A stretch of 64,000 nucleotides of DNA from an uncultured Dyadobacter sp. (GCF_946482605.1 NZ_CAMLSE010000007.1:1-64000); one strand, 5' to 3'. Numbered from the stretch's first letter, positions 53,620-63,743 are shown. Numbers and translations are program-made. Notes: generated by a model from the sequence alone, not told the origin.

Positions 53620-56600
53620 TTAGAATGTCAGATTAATGCCTGCGGTCCAGGTCTTCGCATTCGGGTATGAAGCGTGGTCGACATTCTGGACGATGTCCCC
53701 GACGCCGTTGGAAGTTGACTCGGGGTCAATGCCTTTGTATTTGGTGAAGGTCAGCAGGTTGGTCCCGCTCACAAATACCCGCACGGAAGCGATGTTTTTC
53801 AGGAATGATTTCGGAATATCATAGCCCAGGCTGATGTTTTTCATTCTCAGAAAATCCCCTTTTTCCAGGAACCGGGTCGATTGCACATAGAAGTTCTCCT
53901 TCGCGCCGCTGAATGCGGGAATATCCGAGGTTTCGTTCACGCCCGGAATGTAGCGGTCTTTGATGGCTGCGAAAGTAGGCTGGCGCACATCGGTGCTGCC
54001 CACCACACCATTGGCATAGCTATAATTTAGTTTATCAAACCCAAATACTCCCTGGAAGAAGACGTTCAACGTAAAACCCCTGTAAGCGAAGGTGTTGTTC
54101 CAGCCTATCGTCGTTTTAGGCATTCCGTTTCCGATGACCTGGTAATCTTTCGAATCCACGACTTTATCACCATTCAGGTCGCGGTAATGCGCGTCGCCGG
54201 GTTTTTGTTTGTACACCGCCGCCTCGTCGGCCTGGCCGGGCTTCCAGGTACCGAGGTAATCCAGTCCCCAGAATGCCGCCATTTGCTGACCGGGGATCAG
54301 GACAAATTCGGTCGCAGCGAAGATCGTATCGCTTGCGGACGCCAGTCTGACCACCTTGTTCTTGTTCAGCGACAGGTTGACATTCGTATTCCAGCGGAAA
54401 CCTTTGCCTTCGACCACGTCTGCATCGACAGAAAATTCCCAGCCCTTATTCTGCACCTCGCCGATGTTTTTCAGGATGTTGTTACCACCGATGTAAGCCG
54501 GAAGCGGCTGGCTGAGCAGCAGATCACGGGTATTCTTAACGAAATAATCGACGGACAACGAAACCCTTCCGCGCAAGATCTCGGCATCGACGCCGCCGTT
54601 GACCTGTGCGGTCGTCTCCCATTTGAGGTTCGGGTTGCCGGGATTACCCAGCACGATCCCGTTGGTAATGCCATTGGTAAAGTAGCCGGAAGTGAACGCC
54701 ACTGCCGCGTCATCGACGTTGGTAATGTAGCTGGAAAGCGTTCCGTACGGGTTAATGGCCTGGTTACCGGTCAATCCCCAGCTTCCGCGCAGTTTCAGAC
54801 TGCTGAACACGTTCTGGCTTTTCATGAATGCTTCTTCCGAGAGCTTCCACCCCAGTGCCAGCGAGGGAAAAACACTCCATTTGTTGTCTCCCTGGAATTT
54901 GGAAGAGCCGTCGCGGCGGATGGTTGCGGAAAGCAGATAGCGATCGGCGAAACCATAATTGATCCGCCCGAGATACGACATCAGGCTCCATTTGGAATAA
55001 CCCGAGCCGATGAGGTTGGAGGCAGCGAGTGCGAGATTGTTGTACGACTGAGCCGGATAGGTCAGGTTGGTTGCATTGGCATAAAACGACTCACCGATCT
55101 GCTTCTGGGTTTCGAAAACGCCGATCACGTCGATGCTGTGCTTGCCGAAGGTCCGTTTGTAGTTCAGCGAATTGGTACTTTGCAGCGTCACCTGTTCGCC
55201 AGAGCTCCGGCCGGCACGGGGCAGGTAACTCGTCAGCAAGGGCCCTGCGTAGGTTTTGTCCTGCTGGTTGATGTAATTGACGCCGTACTGCACATCGAGG
55301 GACAGGCCGGGGATGAATTCATACCTCAAACCGCCGATCAGGTTCACGATATTGCGGTTGGTCCGGTTGTCCTGATCGGTGGTCAATGCAAGCGGGTTTT
55401 CGAAAATAGAACCCGTCGGGTCGCGGTAAGTGTAATTGCCGTTGGCATCATACACGGGCGTAGTCGGTGCCCAGGCAAGTGCCTGGCCCAGCGCGCTGCC
55501 CCGTGAGCCGGTGCCGCTGGTATTGTGGTTTTCGCGGCGGGTTCCGGTGAAGTTCAGCCGCACCGAGAATTTGTCCGAAACCTGGGATGCGATGTTGGAA
55601 CGCACCGTATAGCGGCGGTAATCCGAATTATTGATAATCCCGTTCTGTTTGAGGTAATTGGCCGAAATGAGGTAGGTTGTCTTCTCATTTCCACCCGAAA
55701 TCCCCAGTTGGTACTCCTGGCCTCCTGCCCGGCGCAGGATCTGATCCTGCCAGTCAGTGCCGCCATTCTGACGGAACTGGTCGATCTGAGCCTGGGAGAA
55801 AACCGGGTTCGAATTGGTGGCGGCCGCACGTGCGTTCACCGTTTCAGCATAATCGGACGCATTGAGTATATCCATTTTCTTCAACACCTCCGCGGTAGAG
55901 AACCGGGCACCGACATTGACCTGCATGCCTCCCTTCTTCCCGGTTTTGGTGGTGATGATAATGACCCCATTAGAGCCCCTGCTGCCATAGATAGCCGTGG
56001 CCGACGCGTCTTTCAGCACTTCCAGGGAGGCGATATCCTCTGGATTGATGTTATTGAAATCCGCACCCACAAAGCCGTCGACGACATACAGCGGGCTGTT
56101 GTCGCTATTGATCGAATTCGCGCCTCTGATCCGGATCCGCACGTCCCCGCCCGGCGAGCCGGATGCACTCGTCACCTGCACGCCCGACGCCCGGCCCTGC
56201 AAGATCTGATCGAGGCGGTTTACGGGCTGTTCCCTGAACTGGTCGGTGGTAATGGAAGTGAGCGAACCTGTCACATCACTTTTGCGCTGGGTACCGTACC
56301 CGACCACGACGACTTCGTTCAGGATCTTGGTGTCGGCAGCGAGCTGTACATTGATTTCGCTCTGGTTGCCGATTTCGACTTCTTTCGAAACATACCCGAT
56401 AAACGAAAAGATGAGCGTGCCGCCTCCGTCAGGCGCAGACAGCGAAAAGCGCCCTTCGGCGTCAGTGCTCGTGCCGGTGGAAGTGCCTTTGACGATCACG
56501 TTCACGCCGATCAGCGGTTCGTTCTTTTCGGAAGTAACACGCCCCCGGACCGGTGCAGCGAAGGCGGAGAGACAGAGCGAATGCCACAGCAGGCAGCTGA

Positions 56601-56649
56601 GCAACAGGCAAAGCCTGAGCCGGCCTGTGAGTTTGTAGTTTTTCATCAT
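53620..56649 (-). CDS. SusC/RagA-family TonB-linked outer-membrane transporter (SusC3)
   Basis: 1009 residues; the first two codons are both ATG. Signal about 1-31. CarboxypepD_reg (VRGRVTSEKNEPLIGVNVIVKGTSTGTSTD), plug with DNSPLYVVDGFVGADFNNINPEDIASLEVLKDASA and TAIYGSRGSNGVIIITTK, and barrel ending TWTAGINLTF. It is the first gene of the five-gene operon. The 331-base gap to the divergent LacI gene carries a LacI-type palindrome, so control by that regulator is likely. Confidence 0.95.
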   Translation of the reverse strand: MMKNYKLTGRLRLCLLLSCLLWHSLCLSAFAAPVRGRVTSEKNEPLIGVNVIVKGTSTGTSTDAEGRFSLSAPDGGGTLIFSFIGYVSKEVEIGNQSEINVQLAADTKILNEVVVVGYGTQRKSDVTGSLTSITTDQFREQPVNRLDQILQGRASGVQVTSASGSPGGDVRIRIRGANSINSDNSPLYVVDGFVGADFNNINPEDIASLEVLKDASATAIYGSRGSNGVIIITTKTGKKGGMQVNVGARFSTAEVLKKMDILNASDYAETVNARAAATNSNPVFSQAQIDQFRQNGGTDWQDQILRRAGGQEYQLGISGGNEKTTYLISANYLKQNGIINNSDYRRYTVRSNIASQVSDKFSVRLNFTGTRRENHNTSGTGSRGSALGQALAWAPTTPVYDANGNYTYRDPTGSIFENPLALTTDQDNRTNRNIVNLIGGLRYEFIPGLSLDVQYGVNYINQQDKTYAGPLLTSYLPRAGRSSGEQVTLQSTNSLNYKRTFGKHSIDVIGVFETQKQIGESFYANATNLTYPAQSYNNLALAASNLIGSGYSKWSLMSYLGRINYGFADRYLLSATIRRDGSSKFQGDNKWSVFPSLALGWKLSEEAFMKSQNVFSSLKLRGSWGLTGNQAINPYGTLSSYITNVDDAAVAFTSGYFTNGITNGIVLGNPGNPNLKWETTAQVNGGVDAEILRGRVSLSVDYFVKNTRDLLLSQPLPAYIGGNNILKNIGEVQNKGWEFSVDADVVEGKGFRWNTNVNLSLNKNKVVRLASASDTIFAATEFVLIPGQQMAAFWGLDYLGTWKPGQADEAAVYKQKPGDAHYRDLNGDKVVDSKDYQVIGNGMPKTTIGWNNTFAYRGFTLNVFFQGVFGFDKLNYSYANGVVGSTDVRQPTFAAIKDRYIPGVNETSDIPAFSGAKENFYVQSTRFLEKGDFLRMKNISLGYDIPKSFLKNIASVRVFVSGTNLLTFTKYKGIDPESTSNGVGDIVQNVDHASYPNAKTWTAGINLTF

Positions 56650-56980
56650 AGCTTGTTAAACAGATTGGGCTTTCTGCGGCTGCTTCGGCCCGGGTTAGGA
56701 AATGAAACGACAAGAAAAATGGGTTAGGGTTAGGAATAGTTGCATTTTACCATGATTCACAATTTTCTAATTGTGTCACAAAAACACTATCTGTGAGTAA
56801 GAAGAATATTTCTTTAAGTCGCTGCAAACAAAACGCTTAAAAAATTTCCGCAAACCTTTCCGCAAACCTTTGCAGTAAAATTCCGTGGCATTCGCGTCTG
56901 TAATGTTTTGGTTCAGAAGCATTTCTTCTGCTCTTTTAAGGAAGAAAGGCTTTTAGATTTTTTCAAGACTCAACATAACC
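56650..56980. other. Intergenic control region between susC3 and lacI
   Basis: A 331-base A/T-rich gap between divergent genes. It has no coding sequence or exact TAnnTTTG box. The only notable structure is the repeat/palindrome at 56845-56873, listed separately. Confidence 0.6.
56845..56873. promoter_or_regulatory. Candidate LacI-type operator with tandem half-sites
   Basis: TTTCCGCAAACC is repeated twice in tandem (56845-56856, 56857-56868). The second copy runs into TTTGC to form GCAAACCTTTGC (56862-56873), a perfect GCAAA/TTTGC inverted repeat with a two-base centre. This resembles LacI-family operators. It lies 107 bases upstream of lacI and about 200 bases upstream of susC3. Confidence 0.55.
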
Positions 56981-57991
56981 ATGGAAGACATCACCCTGAA
57001 AACCATCGCTACCAAACTGGGCATTTCCATTTCTACGGTTTCGAGGGCATTGAAAAACCACCCCGACATCCGTGAATCGACCCGGAAAGCTGTATACGAG
57101 CTCGCCGAGGAGCTCGACTACGAACCCAACCAGCTGGCATTCCAGCTGCTCAACCGCCGCAGCAAGACGATCGGCGTGGTGGTGCCTAAAATCAGCTACG
57201 CATTGTACCTCCAAGCCATTCCGGGCATGGCCGAGGTGGCCGAAAAGCATGGGTACCAGCTGCTGATCTGCCAGACCGACGACAGCTATGAAAAGGAGGT
57301 GCGGCAGATCCAGAGCCTGCTCAGCTCGCGAACCTCCGGCGTTGTACTGTCGATGTCGGCCAATACTACCAACTACGACCATCTCTTAAAAATTCAGCGC
57401 AAGAATGTGCCGCTGGTGCTCTTCAACCGCGATTGCGAGGAAATCGTCTGCTCCAAAGTGCTGATCGACAACCACCAGGCTGCCTATGATGCGACGGCAT
57501 TGCTGATTGAGCAGGGCCGGCGACGCATTGCATTCTTTCGCGGGCCCGAACGGTTGCAGATCAGTCAGAAACGGCTGGAAGGTTATACGCAGGCGCTGTC
57601 GGATCACGGTATCCCCATTGACGAACGCATTATAAAGGTCGCCGAGCAGGAGAAAGACTCTATGATCGCGGCCATCAATGCATTGTTCGATTCCGGCACG
57701 CAGCACGACGCCATCCTGGCTTACAGTGATCAGATCGCGCAATGGGCGCTTGTGCTAGCCAAGCAGCGCGGCATCCGGATCCCGCAGGAGCTGGCCATTA
57801 TCGGTTTTTATAATGAACCTACCAACGAGCTGCTGGACCCTCCGCTCAGCTCGGTGTCGCAACCTGCGTTTGAGATGGGCGTGAAGGCCATGGAGCTTGT
57901 TTTCAAGGAGCTCAACAGCACCCGGTTCGCATTCGAGCGGGTAGTCCTGGAAAGCACGATGGTGATAAGAGGATCGAGCCAAGTGGAATGA
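56981..57991 (+). CDS. LacI-family transcriptional regulator
   Basis: 336 residues. The helix-turn-helix ITLKTIATKLGISISTVSRALKNHPDIRESTRKAVYELAEELDYEPNQLA spans 4-55. The periplasmic-binding-like sensor spans about 60-335 (TIGVVVPKISYALYLQAIPGMAEVAEKHGYQLLICQT, IAFFRGPERLQISQKRLEGY, IIGFYNEPTNELLDPPLSSVSQPAFEMG). It probably responds to a sugar from the substrate of locus 3. It is divergent from the susC3 operon; the plus-strand esterase and GMC genes lie downstream of it. Confidence 0.93.
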   Translation: MEDITLKTIATKLGISISTVSRALKNHPDIRESTRKAVYELAEELDYEPNQLAFQLLNRRSKTIGVVVPKISYALYLQAIPGMAEVAEKHGYQLLICQTDDSYEKEVRQIQSLLSSRTSGVVLSMSANTTNYDHLLKIQRKNVPLVLFNRDCEEIVCSKVLIDNHQAAYDATALLIEQGRRRIAFFRGPERLQISQKRLEGYTQALSDHGIPIDERIIKVAEQEKDSMIAAINALFDSGTQHDAILAYSDQIAQWALVLAKQRGIRIPQELAIIGFYNEPTNELLDPPLSSVSQPAFEMGVKAMELVFKELNSTRFAFERVVLESTMVIRGSSQVE

Positions 57992-58034
57992 CCTGCCGGG
58001 CCGACAAACGTTCCAGTGCGGCGCACCGGGCTAA

Positions 58035-59300
<1,266 letters not shown>

Positions 59301-59571
59301 ATTTTGAATGAGTGAATGAGTGAATAATTTTGAATGACTGAATTTTGAATAAGTGAATAATTTCGAATGAGGGATTTTTGAGTGATTCAATGAGTTAGTA
59401 GAGTATTCGAAATTGTTATCCTTAATCTCTCTCAACCAATCACCGCATTCTAAATTCCACCGCGGATCATTCAAAATTCATTCACTCATTCACAGTTCCA
59501 CTGCCGCTCATTCACCCATTCACCCATTCACTCATTCACTCATTCACTCATTTAAATTCACCTCACTCACC
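59301..59571. repeat. Composite short-repeat array, copy 2
   Basis: It starts directly at the stop of the CE1 esterase (ATTTTGAATGAG). Left half about 59301-59395 has TGAATGAG-type units on the plus strand. After a spacer of about 70 bases, the right half (about 59475-59560) is the reverse complement with CTCATTCA units and one copy of the 17-mer core (59493-59509, minus orientation, one mismatch). The halves could pair into a long hairpin. The right end comes within about 12 bases of the GMC start codon. Confidence 0.88.
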
Positions 59572-61284
59572 ATGAGCTATTTCAATATCGACGCAGTAAA
59601 AGCACAGACATTTGACGCAATTGTCGTAGGAACCGGGATCAGCGGGGGCTGGGCGGCTAAGGAACTGACCGAAAAAGGCCTCAAAACGCTGGTGCTCGAA
59701 CGCGGCCGCGACGTCAGGCACATTGTCGATTACCCTACGACCAACATGATGCCCTGGGAGTTCGAACACCGCGGGTTGCCGCCGCTGGCAGTGCGGGAAG
59801 CCAGCCCGATGGCCAGCAAGCATTATATCTTCCGCGAAGATGCCATGCATTTTGTCGTCAAGGATTACGAGCATCCCTATGTGCAGGACAAACCGTTCAG
59901 CTGGATGCGCGGCTACCAGGTAGGCGGCCGCTCTCTGCTTTGGGCACGGCAGACGCAACGCTGGTCGGATTACGACTTCGAAGGTCCGGCCCGTGACGGC
60001 TTCGCCACCGACTGGCCTATACGTTACAAGGACATTGCACCCTGGTACAGCTATGTGGAGAAATTTGCAGGGATTTCCGGTAACAAGGATGGTCTGCCGC
60101 AACTTCCGGACGGAGAGTTCCTCCCACCTCATGAAATGAGCTGCGTTGAAAAACATTTCAGCGACCAGACTGCCAAAAATTACAAAGGAACGCGGCCGGT
60201 CATCATCGGTCGGGCCGCACATATCACGGATCCTCAGCCCATTCACACCCAGCAGGGCCGCGCCAAATGCCAGCACCGCAACATGTGCCAGCGGGGTTGC
60301 CCTTTCGGAGGGTATTTCAGCAGCAATGCGGCGACATTGCCATGGGCAGAAAAAACCGGTAACCTTACCCTGAGACCGCATTCGGTAGTGCATTCGGTAA
60401 TCTACGACGGACAAAAGAAACGGGCGACAGGTGTGCGCGTAGTGGATGCGCTCACAAAGGAAATGACCGAGTATTATGCCAAAGTAATTTTCATCAATGC
60501 ATCGGCGATCAACTCCAACCTGATCCTGCTCAATTCCCGGTCGGACCGTTTCCCGAACGGACTGGGGAATGATAGCGGTGTGCTGGGCAAATTCATTGGT
60601 TTCCACAACTACCGGGGCCGCGTCTCGGCGGATTTTGACGGCTTCCATGATCGCACGACGGATGGTCGCAGGCCTAATGGAGCCTATATCCCGCGTTTCC
60701 GCAATGTTTTCAAGCAGGAAACCGACTTTCTGCGCGGGTATGCTACCTCATTTTCAGCTTCCAAAGCCGGGAATCCGAATACAGGTCTGGGCGAGTCGTT
60801 GAAAGAAAGCCTTTTCGCGCCGGACGACAGTGGCTGGTCGCTGGGTGCGCAGATGATGGGCGAGACATTGACGAAGGAAACCAACTTCGTCAGCCTCGAC
60901 GAAAACCTGAAAGATGCCTGGGGCATTCCGCAGCTGCGGATGAATGTCGCGTTCGATGACAACGACATGAAAATGGTCAAGGACTTTTACAATGAGCTGA
61001 GCGAAATGTTGGAAAAAGCTGGTTTTAAGAACATCAAAACAGGTGATACCCAACGCAATCCCGGCAGCGAAAACCACGAAATGGGCGGAGCGAGAATGGG
61101 TAAAGACCCCAAAACCTCGATCCTCAACAAATGGAACCAGATGCACCAGGTCCCTAACGTATTCGTCACCGATGGCGCGTCCATGACCTCCACCGCCACC
61201 CAAAACCCCTCGCTCACCTACATGGCACTCACAGCCCGCGCAGTAGATTATGCAGTGGGGCAGATGCGGAAGTTTCAATTTTGA
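59572..61284 (+). CDS. GMC-family FAD oxidoreductase (gluconate/sugar dehydrogenase-like)
   Basis: 570 residues from the ATG at 59572; an upstream in-frame start at 59413 would translate the repeat array and is rejected. The FAD motif is IVVGTGISGGWAAKELTEKG at about 17-36. VGGRSLLWARQTQRW and a cysteine motif CQHRNMCQRGCPFGGYFSS follow. The C-terminal GMC block has ENHEMGGARMG (probable catalytic His) and VTDGASMTSTATQNPSLTYMALTARA. Without a signal peptide it may be cytoplasmic or exported with a partner. Related enzymes usually sit beside a gluconate-dehydrogenase subunit-3 gene, which is absent here. Repeat arrays flank both ends. Confidence 0.9.
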   Translation: MSYFNIDAVKAQTFDAIVVGTGISGGWAAKELTEKGLKTLVLERGRDVRHIVDYPTTNMMPWEFEHRGLPPLAVREASPMASKHYIFREDAMHFVVKDYEHPYVQDKPFSWMRGYQVGGRSLLWARQTQRWSDYDFEGPARDGFATDWPIRYKDIAPWYSYVEKFAGISGNKDGLPQLPDGEFLPPHEMSCVEKHFSDQTAKNYKGTRPVIIGRAAHITDPQPIHTQQGRAKCQHRNMCQRGCPFGGYFSSNAATLPWAEKTGNLTLRPHSVVHSVIYDGQKKRATGVRVVDALTKEMTEYYAKVIFINASAINSNLILLNSRSDRFPNGLGNDSGVLGKFIGFHNYRGRVSADFDGFHDRTTDGRRPNGAYIPRFRNVFKQETDFLRGYATSFSASKAGNPNTGLGESLKESLFAPDDSGWSLGAQMMGETLTKETNFVSLDENLKDAWGIPQLRMNVAFDDNDMKMVKDFYNELSEMLEKAGFKNIKTGDTQRNPGSENHEMGGARMGKDPKTSILNKWNQMHQVPNVFVTDGASMTSTATQNPSLTYMALTARAVDYAVGQMRKFQF

Positions 61285-61500
61285 ATGAGCCAATAATTAA
61301 ATGAGTGAATTTTGAATGAGTGAATGAGTGGATGAGCCGCAGTGGAACTGTGAGTGGTTAATTTTGAATGATTGAATGACTGAATGACCGAATAATTAAA
61401 TGAATTTTGAGTGAGCCGCGGTAGAACTGTGAATGGTTATTTTGAATGATTGAATGACTGAAATGGGGTGGTTTAGCGCAGCAGTTACCATTATCTATAA
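61285..61500. repeat. Composite short-repeat array, copy 3, left half
   Basis: It begins at the GMC stop codon, whose TGA is itself part of TTTTGAATGAG. TGAATGAG/TGAATGAC units continue to about 61480 with two 17-mer cores (61334-61350 exact, 61413-61429 with two changes). The exact 17-mer has its reverse complement at 61798-61814. No coding sequence here. Confidence 0.88.
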
Positions 61501-61565
61501 AGTGTGCAGGCGTGCCGCTAAGGCCAAATAGACTGTGGATAGTTGCAGGAGGGTGCAGGAATCGG

Positions 61566-61741
61566 AGCTTCGGAGAAGCTTCCTGCTTATAGCATATCAG
61601 ATAGATGAAATTGTCAGGGCTCCATCGGAGCCTCCTACATGCGTGAACGCTACCAAACATCCGGAATATCAGAAGGCTCCGAAGGAGCCGCGTGAGGGGT
61701 ATACGATGTCTTTTCTACAAACAGGAGGCTTCTCCGAAGCC
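61566..61741. repeat. Symmetric four-hairpin palindromic element (REPIN-like)
   Basis: Four 15-base hairpins, each a 6-bp stem with a 3-base loop: AGCTTC/GAAGCT (61566-61580), GGCTCC/GGAGCC (61618-61632), GGCTCC/GGAGCC (61675-61689) and GGCTTC/GAAGCC (61727-61741). Start-to-start distances are 52, 57 and 52. The outer flanks are also complementary: TCCTGCTTATAG after the first and CTACAAACAGGA before the last differ at two positions. The whole is a 176-bp inverted repeat centred near 61654, nested between the two halves of array copy 3. Confidence 0.8.
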
Positions 61742-61759
61742 GGTCTTTAAACCAATCAT

Positions 61760-61895
61760 TGCAGCTCCTTCGACGCAACGCTCCGGCGACCCGGTCCCAG
61801 TTCCACTGCGGCTCATTCCCCATTCCAATACGGCTCATTCAGTCATTCAATCATTCACACATTCAAAATTGATTCACCTATCTTTGCCCCCTTAC
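61760..61895. repeat. Composite short-repeat array, copy 3, right half
   Basis: It is in reverse orientation to 61285-61500: CTCATTCA-type units at 61811-61868 and the exact 17-mer core at 61798-61814 (minus). The 18-mer GACCGGGTCGCCGGAGCG lies on the minus strand (61779-61796) and differs by one base from that at 234-251. It ends 12 bases before the small gene at 61907. Confidence 0.88.
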
Positions 61896-61906
61896 AACTA
61901 ACACGA

Positions 61907-62098
61907 ATGGCGCACGAACAGAAATTCCCTAACGGGGCGAAAGTGAGAATGAAAGGGAAACCCGATGTATGGGTGATCCTCAACCATGAATCGATTCAGA
62001 AGGGGGCGGTTACCAAGATCACCGGGAAGATCAAATGCCGGAACGTGGTTTCGGGCGAAGTGAAATTTTGCAGCGAAAAAAACTGCGAACCGGCCTGA
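61907..62098 (+). CDS. Small hypothetical protein, 63 residues (possibly DUF2158/YodC-like)
   Basis: MAHEQKFPNGAKVRMKGKPDVWVILNHESIQKGAVTKITGKIKCRNVVSGEVKFCSEKNC looks like a compact beta protein. The opening (F..GAKVRMKG.P...V) recalls YodC/DUF2158 proteins, but the match is not strong. It has two Cys near the C-terminus. A good ATG follows the repeat region. It converges on the KTSC gene with five bases between stops. Confidence 0.55.
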   Translation: MAHEQKFPNGAKVRMKGKPDVWVILNHESIQKGAVTKITGKIKCRNVVSGEVKFCSEKNCEPA

Positions 62099-62103
62099 GC
62101 AAT

Positions 62104-62304
62104 TCAGTCGTCCACTTTTTCGAATTCAAAATTGCCTTTGACGTATCTATTTAAAAAAGTCCCCTTGGAACGTGAGGCCGTCATGGCTTGGTACACCTCC
62201 GGAGGGACTTTTTTGTAATCATACACCATCCCCGAAACATATACGATCCGTAATGTCTGCGTCTCCTCGTTGTAAATCATTTTGGAAACGACCGAAGATG
62301 GCAT
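62104..62304 (-). CDS. KTSC-domain protein, 66 residues
   Basis: MPSSVVSKMIYNEETQTLRIVYVSGMVYDYKKVPPEVYQAMTASRSKGTFLNRYVKGNFEFEKV covers the whole KTSC domain; its lysine-threonine-serine-cysteine name-giving block appears here as ASRSKGTFLN. These domains occur alone or beside lysyl-tRNA synthetase-like or RNA-binding genes; function unknown. The start lies eight bases after the SYLF gene stop, so they form an operon. Confidence 0.88.
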   Translation of the reverse strand: MPSSVVSKMIYNEETQTLRIVYVSGMVYDYKKVPPEVYQAMTASRSKGTFLNRYVKGNFEFEKVDD

Positions 62305-62312
62305 ACCGTTTT

Positions 62313-62972
62313 TCAGTTAAAATCATCCAGCTTCTCGCGTAGCTCGTCGACCGCCCTGGATGAGATGTTTGAGTCATTAAAAATGGTTTTCACACCGGCC
62401 TTACTACCATACATGCCCGTATTCGCGCGGGTGTCCACTGCCAGCATCGCGCCATTCACGGTAACCCCGGCAAAGAGGCCTTTGGCCCGCGAATAGGAAT
62501 AAACCTCCGCTTCCAGCTTATAATCCGTCGTGGCAGAAGCATTTTTACTCACCGGCCCCGCCGCTACCGATAAATCCGAGCCTAGTGTATAGTCGCCCTT
62601 TTCGATATTCAGCAACGACTTCTCGCTTTTAAAAACCAAAACCAGGTCTACCGCCTGCACGCCTATCTGCGCACCTACACTACCGCCCGTGATGGTCACA
62701 AACACCGGGTCGCTCCATTTGCCGTCTTCGTGCTTGATCATCGCCAGGCCCTTACCGTGCTTCCCTCCTACTACCAGTCCGGCATTGATCATCCTCGGAA
62801 CGATTATAATGCCTTTCGATGCTTCGAGCAGTTGCGCAGGGATTTGCTGCTGCATTCCGTTGAAAGCGTCGAGGACCGCAGCGGCGGCCTTTACTTTATC
62901 TTCTTCCTTATTCTGGGCAAAAGTGGGAACCGCTACCGCCAGACCCAGACACAGCAGCGCGTTGATTTTCAT
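62313..62972 (-). CDS. SYLF-domain (YSC84-type) lipid-binding exported protein
   Basis: 219 residues from the ATG at 62972; an earlier in-frame ATG at 62996 is possible but MKINALLCLGLAVAVPTFAQ alone is a clean signal peptide. The SYLF domain covers about 45-215: IPAQLLEASKGIIIVPRMINAGLVVGGKHGKGLAMIK, WSDPVFVTITGGSVGAQIGVQAVDLVLVF, KGLFAGVTVNGAMLAVD. The domain binds phosphoinositides in eukaryotes; the bacterial role is unknown, probably in the envelope. It is transcribed with the KTSC gene. Confidence 0.92.
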   Translation of the reverse strand: MKINALLCLGLAVAVPTFAQNKEEDKVKAAAAVLDAFNGMQQQIPAQLLEASKGIIIVPRMINAGLVVGGKHGKGLAMIKHEDGKWSDPVFVTITGGSVGAQIGVQAVDLVLVFKSEKSLLNIEKGDYTLGSDLSVAAGPVSKNASATTDYKLEAEVYSYSRAKGLFAGVTVNGAMLAVDTRANTGMYGSKAGVKTIFNDSNISSRAVDELREKLDDFN

Positions 62973-63154
62973 TGTTTTCAAATTGTTGAGGAACATAACT
63001 TATTGGGATTAATGGGTATAAAATTAATGCTTCAAGTATCATGCCTGCCGGTACGGAAAACCGTATTCCGACAACAGAAGCCTGCATTTGAACGCCCGTT
63101 TACGGTCGTCAGGAAGAATTAACGCAACAAATGGCCGTTTCTGATTTTCTGGTA

Positions 63155-63162
63155 TAGTTTTG
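63155..63162 (+). promoter_or_regulatory. -7 box (TAGTTTTG) for dps
   Basis: Exact TAnnTTTG, 44 bases before the ATG at 63207. Confidence 0.55.
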
Positions 63163-63206
63163 ATGACAGAATTTCATGAAACAATGTCAACCCAATCTTC
63201 AAAATC

Positions 63207-63686
63207 ATGGATGCCAAAACAATAAGCCTGAGTGAAACCGACGTCAAACCGGTCGTCGATTTACTAAACGACTACCTGGCCAACTACCACATTCATTACC
63301 AAAAACTGAGAGGCTGCCACTGGAATATCAAGGGGCAGAATTTTTTCACGCTGCACGTCAAATTCGAGGAGCTGTATACCAATGCGCAACTGACGATCGA
63401 CGAGATCGCCGAGCGCGTGCTCACGCTGGGCAAGCCCCCGCACAGCCGCTTTGCAGATTACATCAACGAATCCTCGATCAAGGAGATCAACACCATTGGC
63501 ATGAAAGACCTGGACATGGTGGATGCCGTGCTCGACGATTTCAGTAAGCTGATCAGCCTGGAAAGGGAATTGCTCGAAGCCACCGATCAGGCCGGTGACG
63601 ATGGTACCAACGACATGGTGAACCGTTTCATGCAGTTCAAGGAAAAAAACACCTGGATGCTGCGGTCGTTTGCCGGGAAAAAGTAG
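63207..63686 (+). CDS. dps: Dps-family DNA-protecting ferritin
   Basis: 159 residues, a single four-helix ferritin domain. The first helices carry the intersubunit ferroxidase ligands (NYHIHYQKLRGCHWNIKGQNFFTLHVKFEELYTNAQLTIDEIAERVLTLG), and the last helix ends MQFKEKNTWMLRSFAGK as in Bacteroidota Dps. It oxidises ferrous iron with peroxide and stores it as a dodecamer, protecting DNA. It is monocistronic with its own -7 box and terminator. Confidence 0.93.
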   Translation: MDAKTISLSETDVKPVVDLLNDYLANYHIHYQKLRGCHWNIKGQNFFTLHVKFEELYTNAQLTIDEIAERVLTLGKPPHSRFADYINESSIKEINTIGMKDLDMVDAVLDDFSKLISLERELLEATDQAGDDGTNDMVNRFMQFKEKNTWMLRSFAGKK

Positions 63687-63710
63687 ATATCAGAGCGATA
63701 TTATCTGAAA

Positions 63711-63743
63711 AGCTGCGCGACACCCCGTTGCGCAGCTTTTTTT
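63711..63743 (+). terminator. Rho-independent terminator after dps
   Basis: GCTGCGC pairs with GCGCAGC across an eleven-base loop, followed by seven T residues. Confidence 0.9.

Noticed and set aside
54187..56727. Long open frames of 439 and 400 residues on the plus strand
   Set aside because: They are antisense to susC3, low in recognisable motifs and typical of GC-rich reverse-frame shadows.
59413..59571. N-terminal extension of the GMC protein
   Set aside because: The extra 53 residues only translate the repeat array; the FAD-binding domain starts properly at the ATG 59572.
59563..60648. 361-residue minus-strand frame over the GMC gene
   Set aside because: Antisense shadow; it includes repeat-derived sequence and no known fold, while the sense strand is a complete GMC enzyme.
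63052..63065. Small hairpin TACGG-AAAA-CCGTA upstream of dps
   Set aside because: Only five base pairs, no U-run and no link to a promoter; too weak to call.
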